A DNA stretch of 64,000 nucleotides from Dickeya undicola (GCF_000784735.1 NZ_JSYG01000010.1:40973-104972); one strand, 5' to 3'; positions 18,095 to 27,270 are shown, counted from the stretch's first letter. Program-made: numbers and translations. The notes: generated by a model not told the origin, from the letters alone.

Positions 18095-18480
18095 AGCACG
18101 GTTATTTCATCACGGGCGACGTGTCGCCACCCTGGAGGCGTGCAGCACAATCGGTCTTTGATTACCGAGTCCTGATTGCGCTGTTTGCGTTATGGTCGAT
18201 CGTGTTTACGTTATGATTGATTGTGCCGGGCTGGCAAATCGGGGAAAATGGACGGCTTATTTATGTCTGTCGCTACTTATGCCTGTCACTTAAGCCTGTG
18301 TGGGGGAAAACGCGTGTAAAAGTGCTTAATGGAATCTCCCGGCCTACGGCTGCGCTTACTGCGTGTGCTGATGGCTTAACTGATTGGCATTATACAGCTT
18401 GATGTCTGTATTTCCCGCCTTGCCTGATGCGGCGTGCGATGCGCGTGTCGGGCGGCTAACTATTAAGAAGCCTGAATAAC
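18095..18480 (+). other. smp-prfC intergenic region
   Basis: About 385 nt with no convincing gene. It contains imperfect short direct repeats: GTTATGGTCGATCGTG followed by GTTATGATTGATTGTG near 18190-18225, and ATGTCTGTCGCTTA/ATGCCTGTCACTTA-like steps near 18260-18295. It should hold the prfC promoter. An open frame at 18217-18402 has no ribosome site and no recognisable product. Confidence 0.5.
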
Positions 18481-20070
18481 ATGTCTCCAAGTGAATACGC
18501 ACGCGAAGTCTCGAAACGTCGGACATTCGCTATTATTTCTCACCCCGATGCCGGTAAAACCACCATCACCGAAAAGGTGCTGCTGTTCGGACAGGCGATT
18601 CAGGTCGCCGGTACGGTGAAAGGACGCGGCTCCAGCCAGCACGCTAAATCCGACTGGATGGAAATGGAAAAGCAACGTGGTATCTCGATTACCACCTCGG
18701 TGATGCAGTTCCCTTACCGTGAATGTCTGGTCAACCTGCTGGATACGCCGGGGCACGAAGACTTCTCCGAAGATACCTACCGTACACTGACCGCTGTCGA
18801 CTGCTGCCTGATGGTGATCGACGCCGCCAAGGGCGTTGAGGACAGGACCCGTAAGCTGATGGAAGTTACCCGTCTGCGCGACACGCCGATCCTGACCTTC
18901 ATGAACAAGCTCGACCGCGACATCCGCGACCCGATGGAAGTGCTGGATGAAGTGGAAAACGAGCTGAACATCGCCTGTGCGCCGATTACCTGGCCGATCG
19001 GCTGCGGTAAGCTGTTCAAAGGTGTTTACCACCTCTACAAAGATGAAACCTATCTTTACCAGAGCGGCATGGGTCACACCATTCAGGCCGTGCGCATCGT
19101 CAAAGGGCTGGATAATCCGGAACTGGATCAGGCGGTGGGCGAGGATCTGGCCGCGCAGTTGCGCGATGAGCTGGAACTGGTAAAAGGCGCGTCTCACGAG
19201 TTTGAGCAGGACGCGTTCCTGAACGGCGAACTGACGCCGGTGTTCTTCGGCACCGCGCTGGGCAACTTCGGCGTGGATCACATGCTGGATGGATTGGTGT
19301 CATGGGCGCCTGCGCCGATGCCGCGTAAGACCGACGTGCGCGTGGTCAGCGCCGACGAAGAGAAGTTCAGCGGTTTTGTGTTCAAGATTCAGGCCAATAT
19401 GGACCCGAAACACCGCGACCGCGTGGCGTTCATGCGCGTGGTGTCCGGCCGCTACGATAAAGGCATGAAGCTGCGTCAGGTGCGCACCGGCAAAGACGTG
19501 GTGATTTCCGACGCGCTGACCTTCATGGCGGGTGACCGTTCCCACGTGGAAGAAGCCTATCCGGGCGACATCATCGGCTTGCACAACCACGGCACTATTC
19601 AGATCGGCGATACCTTTACTCAGGGCGAAGAGCTGAAATTCACCGGTATTCCCAACTTTGCGCCGGAACTGTTCCGTCGTATCCGCCTGCGTGACCCGCT
19701 CAAGCAGAAGCAGTTGCTTAAAGGGCTGGTTCAGCTTTCCGAAGAGGGCGCGGTGCAGGTATTCCGTCCGCTGATCAACAACGATCTGATCGTGGGTGCG
19801 GTTGGGGTGCTGCAGTTTGACGTGGTGGTGGCGCGCCTGAAAACCGAATACAACGTGGAAGCGGTGTATGAGTCGGTGAACGTCTCCACGGCCCGGTGGG
19901 TAGAGTGCGATGACGTGAAGAAATTCGAGGAGTTCAAGCGCAAGAACGAACAGCATCTGGCGCTTGATGGCGGTGACAACCTTGCCTATGTGGCACCGAC
20001 TATGGTTAACCTCAACCTGGCGCAGGAACGTTATCCTGACGTGCGGTTCCATAAAACTCGCGAGCATTAA
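18481..20070 (+). CDS. prfC: Peptide chain release factor 3
   Basis: A ribosome-associated GTPase that recycles RF1/RF2 after termination. The 529-residue length is standard. The G motifs are present: G1 [10 protein letters not shown] near residues 21-30, G3 [12 protein letters not shown] near 88-99 and G4 NKLDRD near 142-147. The C-terminal domains carry ARWVECDD and the terminal [12 protein letters not shown] of RF3. It ends at a strong terminator and is followed by osmY, the usual neighbour. Confidence 0.98.
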   Translation: MSPSEYAREVSKRRTFAIISHPDAGKTTITEKVLLFGQAIQVAGTVKGRGSSQHAKSDWMEMEKQRGISITTSVMQFPYRECLVNLLDTPGHEDFSEDTYRTLTAVDCCLMVIDAAKGVEDRTRKLMEVTRLRDTPILTFMNKLDRDIRDPMEVLDEVENELNIACAPITWPIGCGKLFKGVYHLYKDETYLYQSGMGHTIQAVRIVKGLDNPELDQAVGEDLAAQLRDELELVKGASHEFEQDAFLNGELTPVFFGTALGNFGVDHMLDGLVSWAPAPMPRKTDVRVVSADEEKFSGFVFKIQANMDPKHRDRVAFMRVVSGRYDKGMKLRQVRTGKDVVISDALTFMAGDRSHVEEAYPGDIIGLHNHGTIQIGDTFTQGEELKFTGIPNFAPELFRRIRLRDPLKQKQLLKGLVQLSEEGAVQVFRPLINNDLIVGAVGVLQFDVVVARLKTEYNVEAVYESVNVSTARWVECDDVKKFEEFKRKNEQHLALDGGDNLAYVAPTMVNLNLAQERYPDVRFHKTREH

Positions 20071-20080
20071 TCGCGGGCGA

Positions 20081-20113
20081 CCACCCACTCCGCCCGGAGT
20101 GGGTGGGTTTTTA
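20081..20113 (+). terminator. Rho-independent terminator of prfC
   Basis: An 11-bp perfect stem (CCACCCACTCC/GGAGTGGGTGG) with a 4-nt loop is followed by GTTTTTATTTATT, 10 nt after the prfC stop codon. Confidence 0.95.
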
Positions 20114-20408
20114 TTTATTCTTTAATTATCAGTCTATTAATGCTGTTTTTTCGCCCTTTCTCCCATCACGGACAAATCTGAAATCATCGCCTGTTGGTCG
20201 CTCTTTGCTGGGCTTTTCGTTCTCATTGGCTATAGTTAGCGGTGTGTGATTTGCTTAGTTTATTTAACTGTCATTGGATTCGGTTGTGGTTTGTTGTGTT
20301 GGCTTTGTTTGTTTATTTAATGATTTAATCTGACAAGTCGTGGAGAGCCGCTCCGGTCTGATGGGTAAACCTGTTGTGAAACAGGCAATAACGATAAGGA
20401 AGGTATCG
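20114..20408 (+). other. osmY upstream region
   Basis: About 295 nt of AT-rich, GT-rich DNA between the prfC terminator and osmY. It must contain the osmY promoter, which in E. coli depends on sigma-S. I could not fix a -10/-35 pair with confidence, and no other gene is seen. Confidence 0.4.
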
Positions 20409-21029
20409 ATGAAAAAGACCAAATTTGCATTTTCGCTGGCGACGATGGTTCTGGGTTCGGTACTGGCGGTCGCTCAGGCACAGGCCGAACAGCAAACGCT
20501 GGTACAACAGGCGCAGAGTATCGCAGACACCGCGGGTAAAAAAATCGATAGTTCCGTACAGCAGGCTGAGAGCTTTGTGGATGACAGCACCCTCACCGCC
20601 AGGGTGAAAAGCGCGTTGCTGAAAGATGAAACGCTCGACAGTAATGATATTTCCGTTTCCACCCGCGACGGCGTGGTAACGCTCAGCGGCTTTATCCGCA
20701 GCCAGCAGATGGCGACCGGTGCGGTGAAAATTGCCGCTCAAACCGAAGGGGTTAAGTCGGTGAGTGATAAGTTGCAGGTGAAGGATGATAGCGGCGTGCA
20801 GTCGGTCGGCGCGTATGCCGACGATACCCTCATCACCAGCACCATCAAGGCTAAACTGCTGGCGGATGACATAGTTCCCTCCCGTCACGTGAAGGTTGAA
20901 ACCCACGACGGCGTGGTGCTGATGACCGGTCAGGTGACCAGTCAGGCGCAGGCCGATCGGGCGGAAACCATTGCTAAAGCCGTGAACGGTGTCAAAAGTG
21001 TTAAAAACGCGCTGACGGTAAAATCCTGA
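20409..21029 (+). CDS. osmY: Periplasmic BON-domain protein OsmY
   Basis: A 206-residue exported protein. The signal peptide is MKKTKFAFSLATMVLGSVLA with cleavage after AQA. Two BON domains follow, each with the pattern DxxLTxxVKxxLLxDxxxxSxxIxVxTxDGVVxLxGxVxSxxQ (about residues 57-120 and 135-203), as in E. coli OsmY, which is osmotically induced and binds the membrane or acts as a chaperone in the periplasm. The frame is open 23 codons further upstream, but the ATG at 20409 has an AAGGAAGG ribosome site and starts the signal peptide. Confidence 0.93.
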   Translation: MKKTKFAFSLATMVLGSVLAVAQAQAEQQTLVQQAQSIADTAGKKIDSSVQQAESFVDDSTLTARVKSALLKDETLDSNDISVSTRDGVVTLSGFIRSQQMATGAVKIAAQTEGVKSVSDKLQVKDDSGVQSVGAYADDTLITSTIKAKLLADDIVPSRHVKVETHDGVVLMTGQVTSQAQADRAETIAKAVNGVKSVKNALTVKS

Positions 21030-21036
21030 TGCGCTT

Positions 21037-21059
21037 CGCCGCCGGGAACACCGGCGGCG
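21037..21059 (+). terminator. Stem-loop after osmY
   Basis: A 9-bp GC-only stem CGCCGCCGG/CCGGCGGCG with a 5-nt loop lies 7 nt after the osmY stop. No U-run follows, so it may stabilise the mRNA end or attenuate read-through into ytjA. Confidence 0.5.
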
Positions 21060-21159
21060 TGCTCCCTACTGCTGTTACTCCCTTTCTGATTGATGGTGAA
21101 CACCGCCAGGTGCCTGCTGTCGGTGGTTCCCCTCATCTTTCCGCTCGCAAGGAGGTCTG

Positions 21160-21321
21160 ATGTTTCGTTGGGGCATTCTCTTTTTGATTATTGCGGTCAT
21201 TGCCGCTGCTTTTGGGTTCGGTGGGCTTGCCGGTACTGCCGCCGCTGCGGCCAAAATCGTTTTTGTGGTGGGGATTATTTTGTTCCTGCTCAGCCTGTTT
21301 ACGGGGCGGCGTCGGCCATAG
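21160..21321 (+). CDS. ytjA: Small membrane protein YtjA (DUF1328)
   Basis: A 53-residue protein: [22 protein letters not shown], then an Ala-rich stretch and a second hydrophobic run [15 protein letters not shown], ending GRRRP. This is the UPF0391/DUF1328 pattern of E. coli YtjA, which also follows osmY. An ideal AAGGAGGT ribosome site lies at 21149-21156. Two membrane spans with a positive C-terminus are predicted; function is unknown. Confidence 0.9.
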   Translation: MFRWGILFLIIAVIAAAFGFGGLAGTAAAAAKIVFVVGIILFLLSLFTGRRRP

Positions 21322-21451
21322 CTGGTCTGATGCCGACGTTATACGGTTGTCGTTCATACGTTCACCCCCCATACAATTATCCTCCATACGACTGTCATAT
21401 TGTTCCGTCACACTGTCCGTGCTGTTTTTTTGTCCTGTTCTGGGGGTCATC

Positions 21452-21643
21452 ATGATGAATCTGGATGTCGCTATCGGCAGATGGAAGCAGTGGAAAGGGT
21501 GCCTGTGGGAGCTGTGGGCCGAGTGCTTTGACAGTGACGGTGCCTGGGTATCAGGAAATCACGGTTTTCTGGCGGGTGTGATGCAGGAATATTACGGAAA
21601 AGAGCAGGACAAGGTATCCTCGGAGCATGACAGTTTGCACTGA
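21452..21643 (+). CDS. CsbD-like small stress protein
   Basis: A 63-residue ORF starting MMNLDVAIGRWKQWKG. The pattern GxWKQWKG...LW..W...D.D....G....L.GxxQExYGKxxDK parallels the CsbD family (for example E. coli YjbJ, GNWKQFKGKVKEQWGKLTDDD), though it is divergent and unusually Trp/Cys-rich. A GGGGG lies before the ATG. CsbD proteins are small and stress-induced with no known biochemical activity. It sits 10 nt before yjjV, with osmotic-stress genes upstream, so stress regulation is plausible. Confidence 0.6.
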   Translation: MMNLDVAIGRWKQWKGCLWELWAECFDSDGAWVSGNHGFLAGVMQEYYGKEQDKVSSEHDSLH

Positions 21644-21653
21644 GGGATAACCA

Positions 21654-22511
21654 TTGCCCACCCATTCTCTATCCGATGACGCGATGGCGGCCGAGCCCGA
21701 GCGCGCGCAGGCAGCGAGCGTCGGGTTTATCGATACTCATTGCCACTTTGATTTTCCCCTGTTCGCCGAGGATGACGCGGGCAGCCTGACACGGGCGGCG
21801 CAGGCGGGTGTCCACCATCTGATTGTGCCAGCCGTAGCCGCTAAACATTTTGAGCGGGTGCTGGAACTCAGCCTGCGCTGGCCTGCCTTATACGCCGCGT
21901 TGGGGCTGCACCCGTTGTATATCGCTGACCATCAGGACGCTCATCTGGCCGAACTGGCGTCCCTGCTGGCGCGGCCGCATCCCCGTCTGGTGGCGGTGGG
22001 TGAGATCGGTCTGGATCTTTACATGCCGGAACCGCAATTCGAACGGCAGAAAGCGTTTCTGGGCGCGCAGCTTAAGCTGGCAGCCCAGCGAGATCTCCCT
22101 GTTATCCTCCATTCCCGCCGTAGTCATGATCAACTGGCGCAAATACTGCGTCGTTACCCGGTTCCCTGTACTGGCGTGGTGCACGGCTTTGCCGGTAGCT
22201 ACGATCAGGCCATGACGTTTATCCGCCTTGGCTACTACATCGGCGTGGGCGGCACTATTACCTATCCGCGCGCCAACAAGACTCGGCAGGCGATTGCGCG
22301 CCTGCCGCTCGACCGGCTGCTGTTGGAAACCGATGCGCCGGATATGCCGGTGTGCGGGTTCCAGGGGCAACCGAATCGCCCGGAGCGTATTACGTCGGTG
22401 TTTGAAACGTTGTGCGAATTACGCCCGGAATGGCCGCAGGTTATTGCAGGTGCCATTCTCGCTAATACCCTGCGGCTGTTTCCGGGGCTGCGGCTGCCGG
22501 AGCCACAGTAA
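21654..22511 (+). CDS. yjjV: TatD-family hydrolase YjjV
   Basis: A 285-residue metal-dependent hydrolase/DNase of the TatD family. It has IDTHCHFDFPLF near residues 25-36 (HxH metal ligands), VAVGEIGLDLY (Glu ligand), LPVILHSRRSHDQ (His) and LLLETDAPDMP near 225 (Asp). It starts with TTG at 21654, supported by a GAGGG 8 nt before it. An internal ATG at 21684 has no ribosome site but would give the shorter E. coli length. The osmY-ytjA-(yjjU)-yjjV order is enterobacterial; yjjU is missing here and a CsbD-like gene lies in its place. Confidence 0.92.
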   Translation: MPTHSLSDDAMAAEPERAQAASVGFIDTHCHFDFPLFAEDDAGSLTRAAQAGVHHLIVPAVAAKHFERVLELSLRWPALYAALGLHPLYIADHQDAHLAELASLLARPHPRLVAVGEIGLDLYMPEPQFERQKAFLGAQLKLAAQRDLPVILHSRRSHDQLAQILRRYPVPCTGVVHGFAGSYDQAMTFIRLGYYIGVGGTITYPRANKTRQAIARLPLDRLLLETDAPDMPVCGFQGQPNRPERITSVFETLCELRPEWPQVIAGAILANTLRLFPGLRLPEPQ

Positions 22512-22609
22512 TCCGCCTGATGCCGCCGCTATGCGACTGGCGTTTATTGCATTAATGGCTTGCGGTATCCTTGACGGCATTGATGGCGGGTTATTCAGAG
22601 TGCAGTAAC

Positions 22610-23329
22610 ATGCTTTCTTCATTTATCAAAAATATCGAATGGTTGACCGTCCATCCGGCCGGGCATGAAACCACTTACCCTGGGCATTGCGCGCGCGGTC
22701 ATTTCGACTTGTCGGCGTATCATGATGATCTGTTTTTCCGGGCGGGGATCCCCGTTCCGGCCGAAATCACGCGCTCGGTGCCGAAACGCCGGGCAGAATA
22801 TCTGGCCGGACGTTATCTGGCACAAATGGTGTTGTCCCGATTGGGGGTGAATGGCTATGTGCTCACCAGCGCGGCTGATCGCTCGCCGCAGTGGCCGGAA
22901 CGTATCATCGGGTCGCTCAGCCATAACGTCGATAGCGTGTTGTGTGCCGCGCATCAATGTTGCCACGACGCGTCCTGCGTTGGTTTAGATATCGAAACCC
23001 GAATGAACGCCGAGCGCGCCAATAGTCTGTGGCCCGGCATCGCGGATGGCATTGAGTATGACTGGCTGCATTCCCACAACCCCATCAGCTTTGCCAGTAT
23101 GCTGACGCTGAGTTTTTCCGCCAAAGAGAGTTTGTTCAAGGCATTGTATCCGCAGGTAAAACGGTACTTCGATTTTCTGGATGCCCGCATGGTCGGGCTG
23201 GATACCGTACAGCAGACCTTCACATTGCAGTTGCTGACTGACCTGTCGCCAGATTATCTGTCGGGTCGCCGTTTCTCGGGAACCTACCAGTTGCGGGAAA
23301 GCGATATCACCACGTTTGTGTTTGACTAA
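22610..23329 (+). CDS. EntD/Sfp-type 4'-phosphopantetheinyl transferase
   Basis: Transfers phosphopantetheine from CoA to carrier proteins of peptide or polyketide synthetases. The 239-residue product shows the PPTase motifs: P-K-R-R-A-E-Y-L-A-G-R near residues 59-69, GSLSHN (CoA/Mg site), VGLDIE (Mg-binding Asp and Glu) and FSAKESLFKA near 166-175 (catalytic Glu/Lys). This is the EntD subgroup that serves siderophore and antibiotic synthetases. No synthetase lies in this window. The start is unsure: in-frame TTG at 22571 and ATG at 22583 precede the ATG chosen. Confidence 0.88.
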   Translation: MLSSFIKNIEWLTVHPAGHETTYPGHCARGHFDLSAYHDDLFFRAGIPVPAEITRSVPKRRAEYLAGRYLAQMVLSRLGVNGYVLTSAADRSPQWPERIIGSLSHNVDSVLCAAHQCCHDASCVGLDIETRMNAERANSLWPGIADGIEYDWLHSHNPISFASMLTLSFSAKESLFKALYPQVKRYFDFLDARMVGLDTVQQTFTLQLLTDLSPDYLSGRRFSGTYQLRESDITTFVFD

Positions 23330-23371
23330 ACCGGATGCCACTGACCACAACGACAGCAGGGAGCGACGAAC

Positions 23372-24130
23372 ATGAAGATGACCGGCAACACGATACTGAT
23401 TACCGGCGGCGGCTCGGGCATTGGGCTGGGGCTGGCGGCCGCGTTTCACCAGCGCGGCAATCAGGTGATCATCACCGGGCGGCGCGAGGCGACGCTGCAA
23501 CAGGCGGCCACGGCCTTCCCTGGTATGGCCTGGCGGGTGCTGGATCAGCGTGATCCTGCCGCTATCAGCGCTTTTGCTGAGCAACTGACGCGAGATTATC
23601 CAGCGCTCAATGTGTTGATCAATAACGCCGGTATTCAGCGGCGCGAAGATCTTACCCAGCCGGATCAGCATATTATCCATGAGACGATAGCAACCAATTT
23701 GCTGGGGCCGTTATGGCTGACTGGCGCGTTGATCCCCCATCTGCTGCGTCAGCCACACGCGGCAGTGCTGAATGTGACGTCGGAACTGGCATTTGTGCCA
23801 CAGGCGATTACCCCGACTTACTGCGCCAGCAAGGCGGCGCTGCATAGTTATACGGATGCGCTGCGCTGTCAGTTGCGCCAGACGTCGGTGCAGGTTATCG
23901 AAATTATCCCGCCCTGGGTGCAGACCGGCTTACAGGGCGAATGGGGCTATGATCCACGTGCTATGCCGTTACCAGACTTTATCGATGAAACGCTGGCTCT
24001 GTTGTCGCAACAGCCGCAGGCCGACGAGATCGTGGTGGCACGTGCGCGTGCGTTGCGATTTGCTGAGCGAGAGGGGGCTTACCGCGCGCGTTTCCAGGCA
24101 TTCAATCTTGACGCGGACGCCGGTAATTAA
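23372..24130 (+). CDS. Short-chain dehydrogenase, DltE-like
   Basis: A 252-residue NAD(P)-dependent oxidoreductase of the classical SDR superfamily. TGGGSGIGLGLA near residues 10-21 binds the cofactor, LINNAGIQ near 86-93 is structural, NVTSELA holds the catalytic Ser near 136, and YCASKAAL near 151-158 supplies Tyr and Lys. The IINNAGIQRREDL/PPWVQTGLQ pattern resembles proteins annotated DltE. The substrate is unknown. It follows the phosphopantetheinyl transferase by 42 nt on the same strand, possibly in the same transcript. Confidence 0.88.
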   Translation: MKMTGNTILITGGGSGIGLGLAAAFHQRGNQVIITGRREATLQQAATAFPGMAWRVLDQRDPAAISAFAEQLTRDYPALNVLINNAGIQRREDLTQPDQHIIHETIATNLLGPLWLTGALIPHLLRQPHAAVLNVTSELAFVPQAITPTYCASKAALHSYTDALRCQLRQTSVQVIEIIPPWVQTGLQGEWGYDPRAMPLPDFIDETLALLSQQPQADEIVVARARALRFAEREGAYRARFQAFNLDADAGN

Positions 24131-24417
24131 CACATCATCGGTTAAGGGGAGGGCTGACGGTCTTTTCCCCAGCCGTTATCTCTCAGGTAACGCGGTATCT
24201 GAGGAGAACACGGTATATTGATGTAACATTTCATGTTTTCTGATGTGTTATGAGTTGGGCAACTGCCTCAATGTTAATCGGTTTTTGAGGGTGGTTTTTC
24301 CATATCTTTTGTGGTTTTCTTGATTTTTCCTTTTAAATCAATCTATTATTTTTCCTGTTTTTATCACGATATTCCACGCATACGGGTTTTCTCCGGTTTT
24401 TTTTCCGCTGAACAGAT
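24131..24417 (+). other. Intergenic region before the chemoreceptor
   Basis: About 285 nt, AT- and T-rich from 24220 on. No gene, RNA or clear terminator was recognised. The promoter of the chemoreceptor lies at its downstream edge. Confidence 0.4.
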
Positions 24418-24444
24418 TAATCTTCGACGTTAACACGCCGATAA
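24418..24444 (+). promoter_or_regulatory. Sigma-28 (FliA) flagellar-class promoter
   Basis: TAAT at 24418-24421, exactly 15 nt, then GCCGATAA at 24437-24444. The -10 is a perfect match to the FliA consensus and the -35 matches three of four bases (TAAA). It lies 57 nt before the chemoreceptor start, tying this receptor to the flagellar late-gene programme. Confidence 0.85.
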
Positions 24445-24500
24445 CTAATGTAATGTTTTGTATAAATTCAGCAACCATGTGCCCTCTTAAAGGAAAAATG

Positions 24501-26225
24501 ATGAATACAACTACTCTACCTCCTTCGTCGTCCGGTGTGAGTTTCTGGCACAACTGGCGGCTGATGCCGATGTTCAGTTCGATTATCGGCGTTATCCTGA
24601 TCCTGTTTGCGCTGGCGATTGGTTTTTCAGTCCATTTTCTGATGCGTAGCAACAGCTCTCTGAACGATGTGACGGCGGAAATTCAGGTCCGTCTGGGGGT
24701 GTCCAACAGTTCCAACCATTTACGTGCCGCTCGTTTGATGCTGATTCAGGCCGCCGCCGCTGCCAAAGAAGGCGATAAAGACACCGCCAGCAGCAGTATC
24801 CAGCAGGCCGAAGGCCGCCTGAAGCAGTCGGCGGACAGCTTTGCGGCCTACCAGAGTCGCGAAGTGAAAACCCCGGCTGATCTGGCGTTGGATGACGCGC
24901 TGCAACAGCGCTACAACGATTACGTGAATAATGGCGTCAGGCCGATGCTGGACGCGGTGAAAGCGGGGCGTTACGACGATGTGCTGACTACCGAGTGGAA
25001 GCAAACCCGTAAGCTCGACCTGGCGTATAACGAAGTGTTGCTGAAAGTGGTGGCGATTCGCACCCAGCGGGCAGAAGCGTTAAACAGTGAAGCGCAGCAG
25101 GAGTCGGTATTGGGTTACAGCGTAATGGCCGCCAGCTTTGTGGTGGCGGTGCTGGTATCGCTGTTTACCTACTTGTGTCTGCGCCGGGTGATCATCAAAC
25201 CGATGCGTTCGCTGGTTGAACGTATTGAACATATCGCCACGGGCGATCTCACCATGCCACCAGCGCAGTGGGGGCGCGGTGAAGTCGGCCAACTGGGGCA
25301 CTATTTACAGAACATGCAGCAGTCACTGGCACGCACTGTCAGCAATGTACGTCACGGCGTGGAAGCTATCTATCAAGGCATTACCGAAATTTCCGCTGGT
25401 AACAGTGACCTTTCTTCCCGCACTGAACAGCAGGCGTCTGCGCTGGAGCAAACCGCCTCCAGCATGGAAGAGCTGACCTCTACCGTGCGTCATAACGCCG
25501 ACAACGCCAACCACGCCAGCCAACTGGCTGGTAATGCCTCCGGTAAGGCGCGCCAGGGTGGCGAACTGGTGGAAGGCGTGGTGAAAACCATGGGCAACAT
25601 CCACCAGAGCTCGAAGAAGATTTCCGAAATCACCAATATCATCAACGGCATCGCTTTCCAGACCAACATTCTGGCGCTTAACGCTGCGGTGGAAGCGGCG
25701 CGAGCCGGTGAACAGGGCCGTGGTTTCGCGGTAGTGGCCGGAGAAGTCCGTTCGCTGGCGCAGCGCAGTGCCCAGGCGGCCAAAGAGATCGAGGGGCTGA
25801 TCACCGAATCCGTGGCGTTGGTGGAAACCGGCTCCGGTCAGGTTAGTCGCGCCGGGGAAACCATGCAGGATATCGTCAGTGCCGTTACCAGCGTGACGGA
25901 TATCATGGCGGAGATTTCGGTGGCGTCGCAGGAGCAGAGCAAAGGCATCGATCAGGTCGGTCAGGCGATTAACTCTATCGATAATGTCACCCAGCAGAAC
26001 GCCGCGTTGGTGGAGCAGGCTACCGCTGCCGCCACGTCGTTGGCTGAACAGGCCGCGGGGCTGAATGAAGCCGTATCGGCATTTCGTATCGATGGCACAG
26101 AGCAACGTCGTCCGGCCAGCAACCGCATCGCGGCCCGCCCGGCAGCTTCACAGGCGGCGCTGCCCAAAACGCTCCCCGGTGTGAAGAAAGCGAAAAGTAG
26201 CAACGATGATTGGGAAACGTTCTGA
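24501..26225 (+). CDS. Methyl-accepting chemotaxis protein
   Basis: A 574-residue transmembrane chemoreceptor. TM1 is near residues 24-48, and a helical periplasmic ligand domain of about 155 residues (four-helix-bundle, TarH-like) follows. TM2 is near 206-228, a HAMP domain near 229-281, and then the long cytoplasmic coiled coil with the conserved hairpin GIAFQTNILALNAAVEAARAGEQGRGFAVVAGEVRSLAQRS (excerpt motif IAFQTNILALNAA). The C-terminus DDWETF resembles the NWETF tether for CheR/CheB, so it is likely a high-abundance receptor type. Start codon: ATG at 24501 is 6 nt after AAAGGA; an ATG at 24498 is adjacent. The ligand is unknown. Confidence 0.93.
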   Translation: MNTTTLPPSSSGVSFWHNWRLMPMFSSIIGVILILFALAIGFSVHFLMRSNSSLNDVTAEIQVRLGVSNSSNHLRAARLMLIQAAAAAKEGDKDTASSSIQQAEGRLKQSADSFAAYQSREVKTPADLALDDALQQRYNDYVNNGVRPMLDAVKAGRYDDVLTTEWKQTRKLDLAYNEVLLKVVAIRTQRAEALNSEAQQESVLGYSVMAASFVVAVLVSLFTYLCLRRVIIKPMRSLVERIEHIATGDLTMPPAQWGRGEVGQLGHYLQNMQQSLARTVSNVRHGVEAIYQGITEISAGNSDLSSRTEQQASALEQTASSMEELTSTVRHNADNANHASQLAGNASGKARQGGELVEGVVKTMGNIHQSSKKISEITNIINGIAFQTNILALNAAVEAARAGEQGRGFAVVAGEVRSLAQRSAQAAKEIEGLITESVALVETGSGQVSRAGETMQDIVSAVTSVTDIMAEISVASQEQSKGIDQVGQAINSIDNVTQQNAALVEQATAAATSLAEQAAGLNEAVSAFRIDGTEQRRPASNRIAARPAASQAALPKTLPGVKKAKSSNDDWETF

Positions 26226-26381
26226 ATTGCAAAGGTGAAAAACCATTAATCAGACGGTTGTCAGCGCGTATTACAGGAGAAATGCGGTGATGGGGCGGGG
26301 AATATCGGTCTGCTTCTTTCGCCGCCTAATTTGTTCTTTTGAGATGCTATCAAAATAGGCTGTTATTTAAGGGCGATTGAG
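26226..26381. other. Region after the chemoreceptor gene
   Basis: The first part of a 421-nt gap between the chemoreceptor and the alarmone hydrolase. Only a 23-codon frame (26287 on) is present. The rest of the gap holds a minus-strand terminator and a gene relic described separately, then a short AT-rich leader with AAGGAG before the next start. Confidence 0.35.
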
Positions 26382-26412
26382 AATAAAGCAGGGAAGCAAT
26401 GTGCTCCCCTGC
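26382..26412 (-). terminator. Minus-strand rho-independent terminator
   Basis: GCAGGGAAGCA (26388-26398) pairs with TGCTCCCCTGC (26402-26412), with one mismatch and a 3-nt loop. On the minus strand the stem is followed by TTTATTC. No intact minus-strand gene precedes it; the relic at 26424-26483 does. Confidence 0.7.
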
Positions 26413-26423
26413 GGTCTGAAGAC

Positions 26424-26483
26424 TTATTGCCAGTTCACGATGACTTGCGCCTGTTGGCCGATATTTAGGGCTACATCCTGTAT
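26424..26483 (-). pseudogene. Possible 3' relic of a lost minus-strand gene
   Basis: The minus strand reads IQDVALNIGQQAQVIVNWQ followed by TAA, an amphipathic beta-like C-terminus ending 11 nt before a rho-independent terminator in the same orientation. An in-frame stop lies just upstream and no start is present. The combination of a protein-like tail and a matching terminator suggests the end of a deleted gene. Chance cannot be excluded in so short a frame. Confidence 0.35.
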
Positions 26484-26646
26484 GTCTATTCTTCAATAAA
26501 AATAGTTTATTCTTAAATAATATGCTGACCGTAGCCTGATGGCATTTTCCAGCCTCATGATCACGGAGCCCCGTTGCAACATGATGTCTGTGGTGACGCT
26601 GCAAATGCATAACGGTAGGTATTGACTCCATTTAAGGAGCGGAAAA

Positions 26647-27270
26647 ATGACACTCACTGAACGAGCCAGGATCTTCGCTACCGCGGCACACGCCGCCTGC
26701 GAGCAGAAGCGGAAATACACCGGCGAGCCCTATATTGTGCATCCAGCGGCGGTGGTCACTCTGTTGATGCAGATTGAGCCATCGCCGGAAATGATTGCTG
26801 CTGCCTGGTTGCACGATACGGTGGAAGACACGGGGGTGACGCTGGATCTGGTGGCTGAATTATTTGGCCCATCGGTAGCGCGCTATGTGGAAATGCTGAC
26901 CGATGTGCGCACCCGTCAAACCGGTGGTGAGCGCATTCATCGCAAGAATGCCAATTTGCTGCACAGCGCTGCCGCCTGCCCGGAGGCTCAGAGCATCAAG
27001 CTATGCGATCTGATCGATAACAGCCGTAGCGTGCTGGAACATGACCCGGTATTCACCCGCGCGTACATGGTGGAAATGCGCCGCTTGCTGGTGGTGCTGA
27101 CACAAGGTGACCCGCGCTTGTATGCCGCAGCAACCCAGCAATGTGACCACATTATATTGTGTATTCATCGTTCGTTGGGCGACGAGAGCTGGTATCAGCA
27201 GTTATGGCAGCAATACGAAGCCCACCTGCCGCTGAGCGTAGTGCTGGCGCGAACGCGGGAACTGGCGTGA
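26647..27270 (+). CDS. HD-domain small alarmone hydrolase-like protein
   Basis: A 207-residue stand-alone HD protein that resembles the (p)ppGpp hydrolase domain of SpoT/RelA and the MESH1 enzymes. The metal and catalytic residues appear in the right order: YIVHPAAV (His32), AAWLHDTVEDTG (His56, Asp57, with the ED pair 60-61) and KLCDLIDNSRSV (Asp121, Asn125). There is no synthetase, TGS or ACT domain, so it would act only in degrading the alarmone or a related nucleotide. AAGGAG precedes the ATG. Its stop codon overlaps a GTG that begins a broken acetyltransferase gene. Confidence 0.85.
   Translation: MTLTERARIFATAAHAACEQKRKYTGEPYIVHPAAVVTLLMQIEPSPEMIAAAWLHDTVEDTGVTLDLVAELFGPSVARYVEMLTDVRTRQTGGERIHRKNANLLHSAAACPEAQSIKLCDLIDNSRSVLEHDPVFTRAYMVEMRRLLVVLTQGDPRLYAAATQQCDHIILCIHRSLGDESWYQQLWQQYEAHLPLSVVLARTRELA

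Noticed and set aside
18217..18402. 61-codon frame between smp and prfC
   Set aside because: No Shine-Dalgarno and no recognisable product.
18463..20088. Two long minus-strand frames (272 and 262 codons)
   Set aside because: Fully antisense to prfC, whose GTPase motifs are intact.
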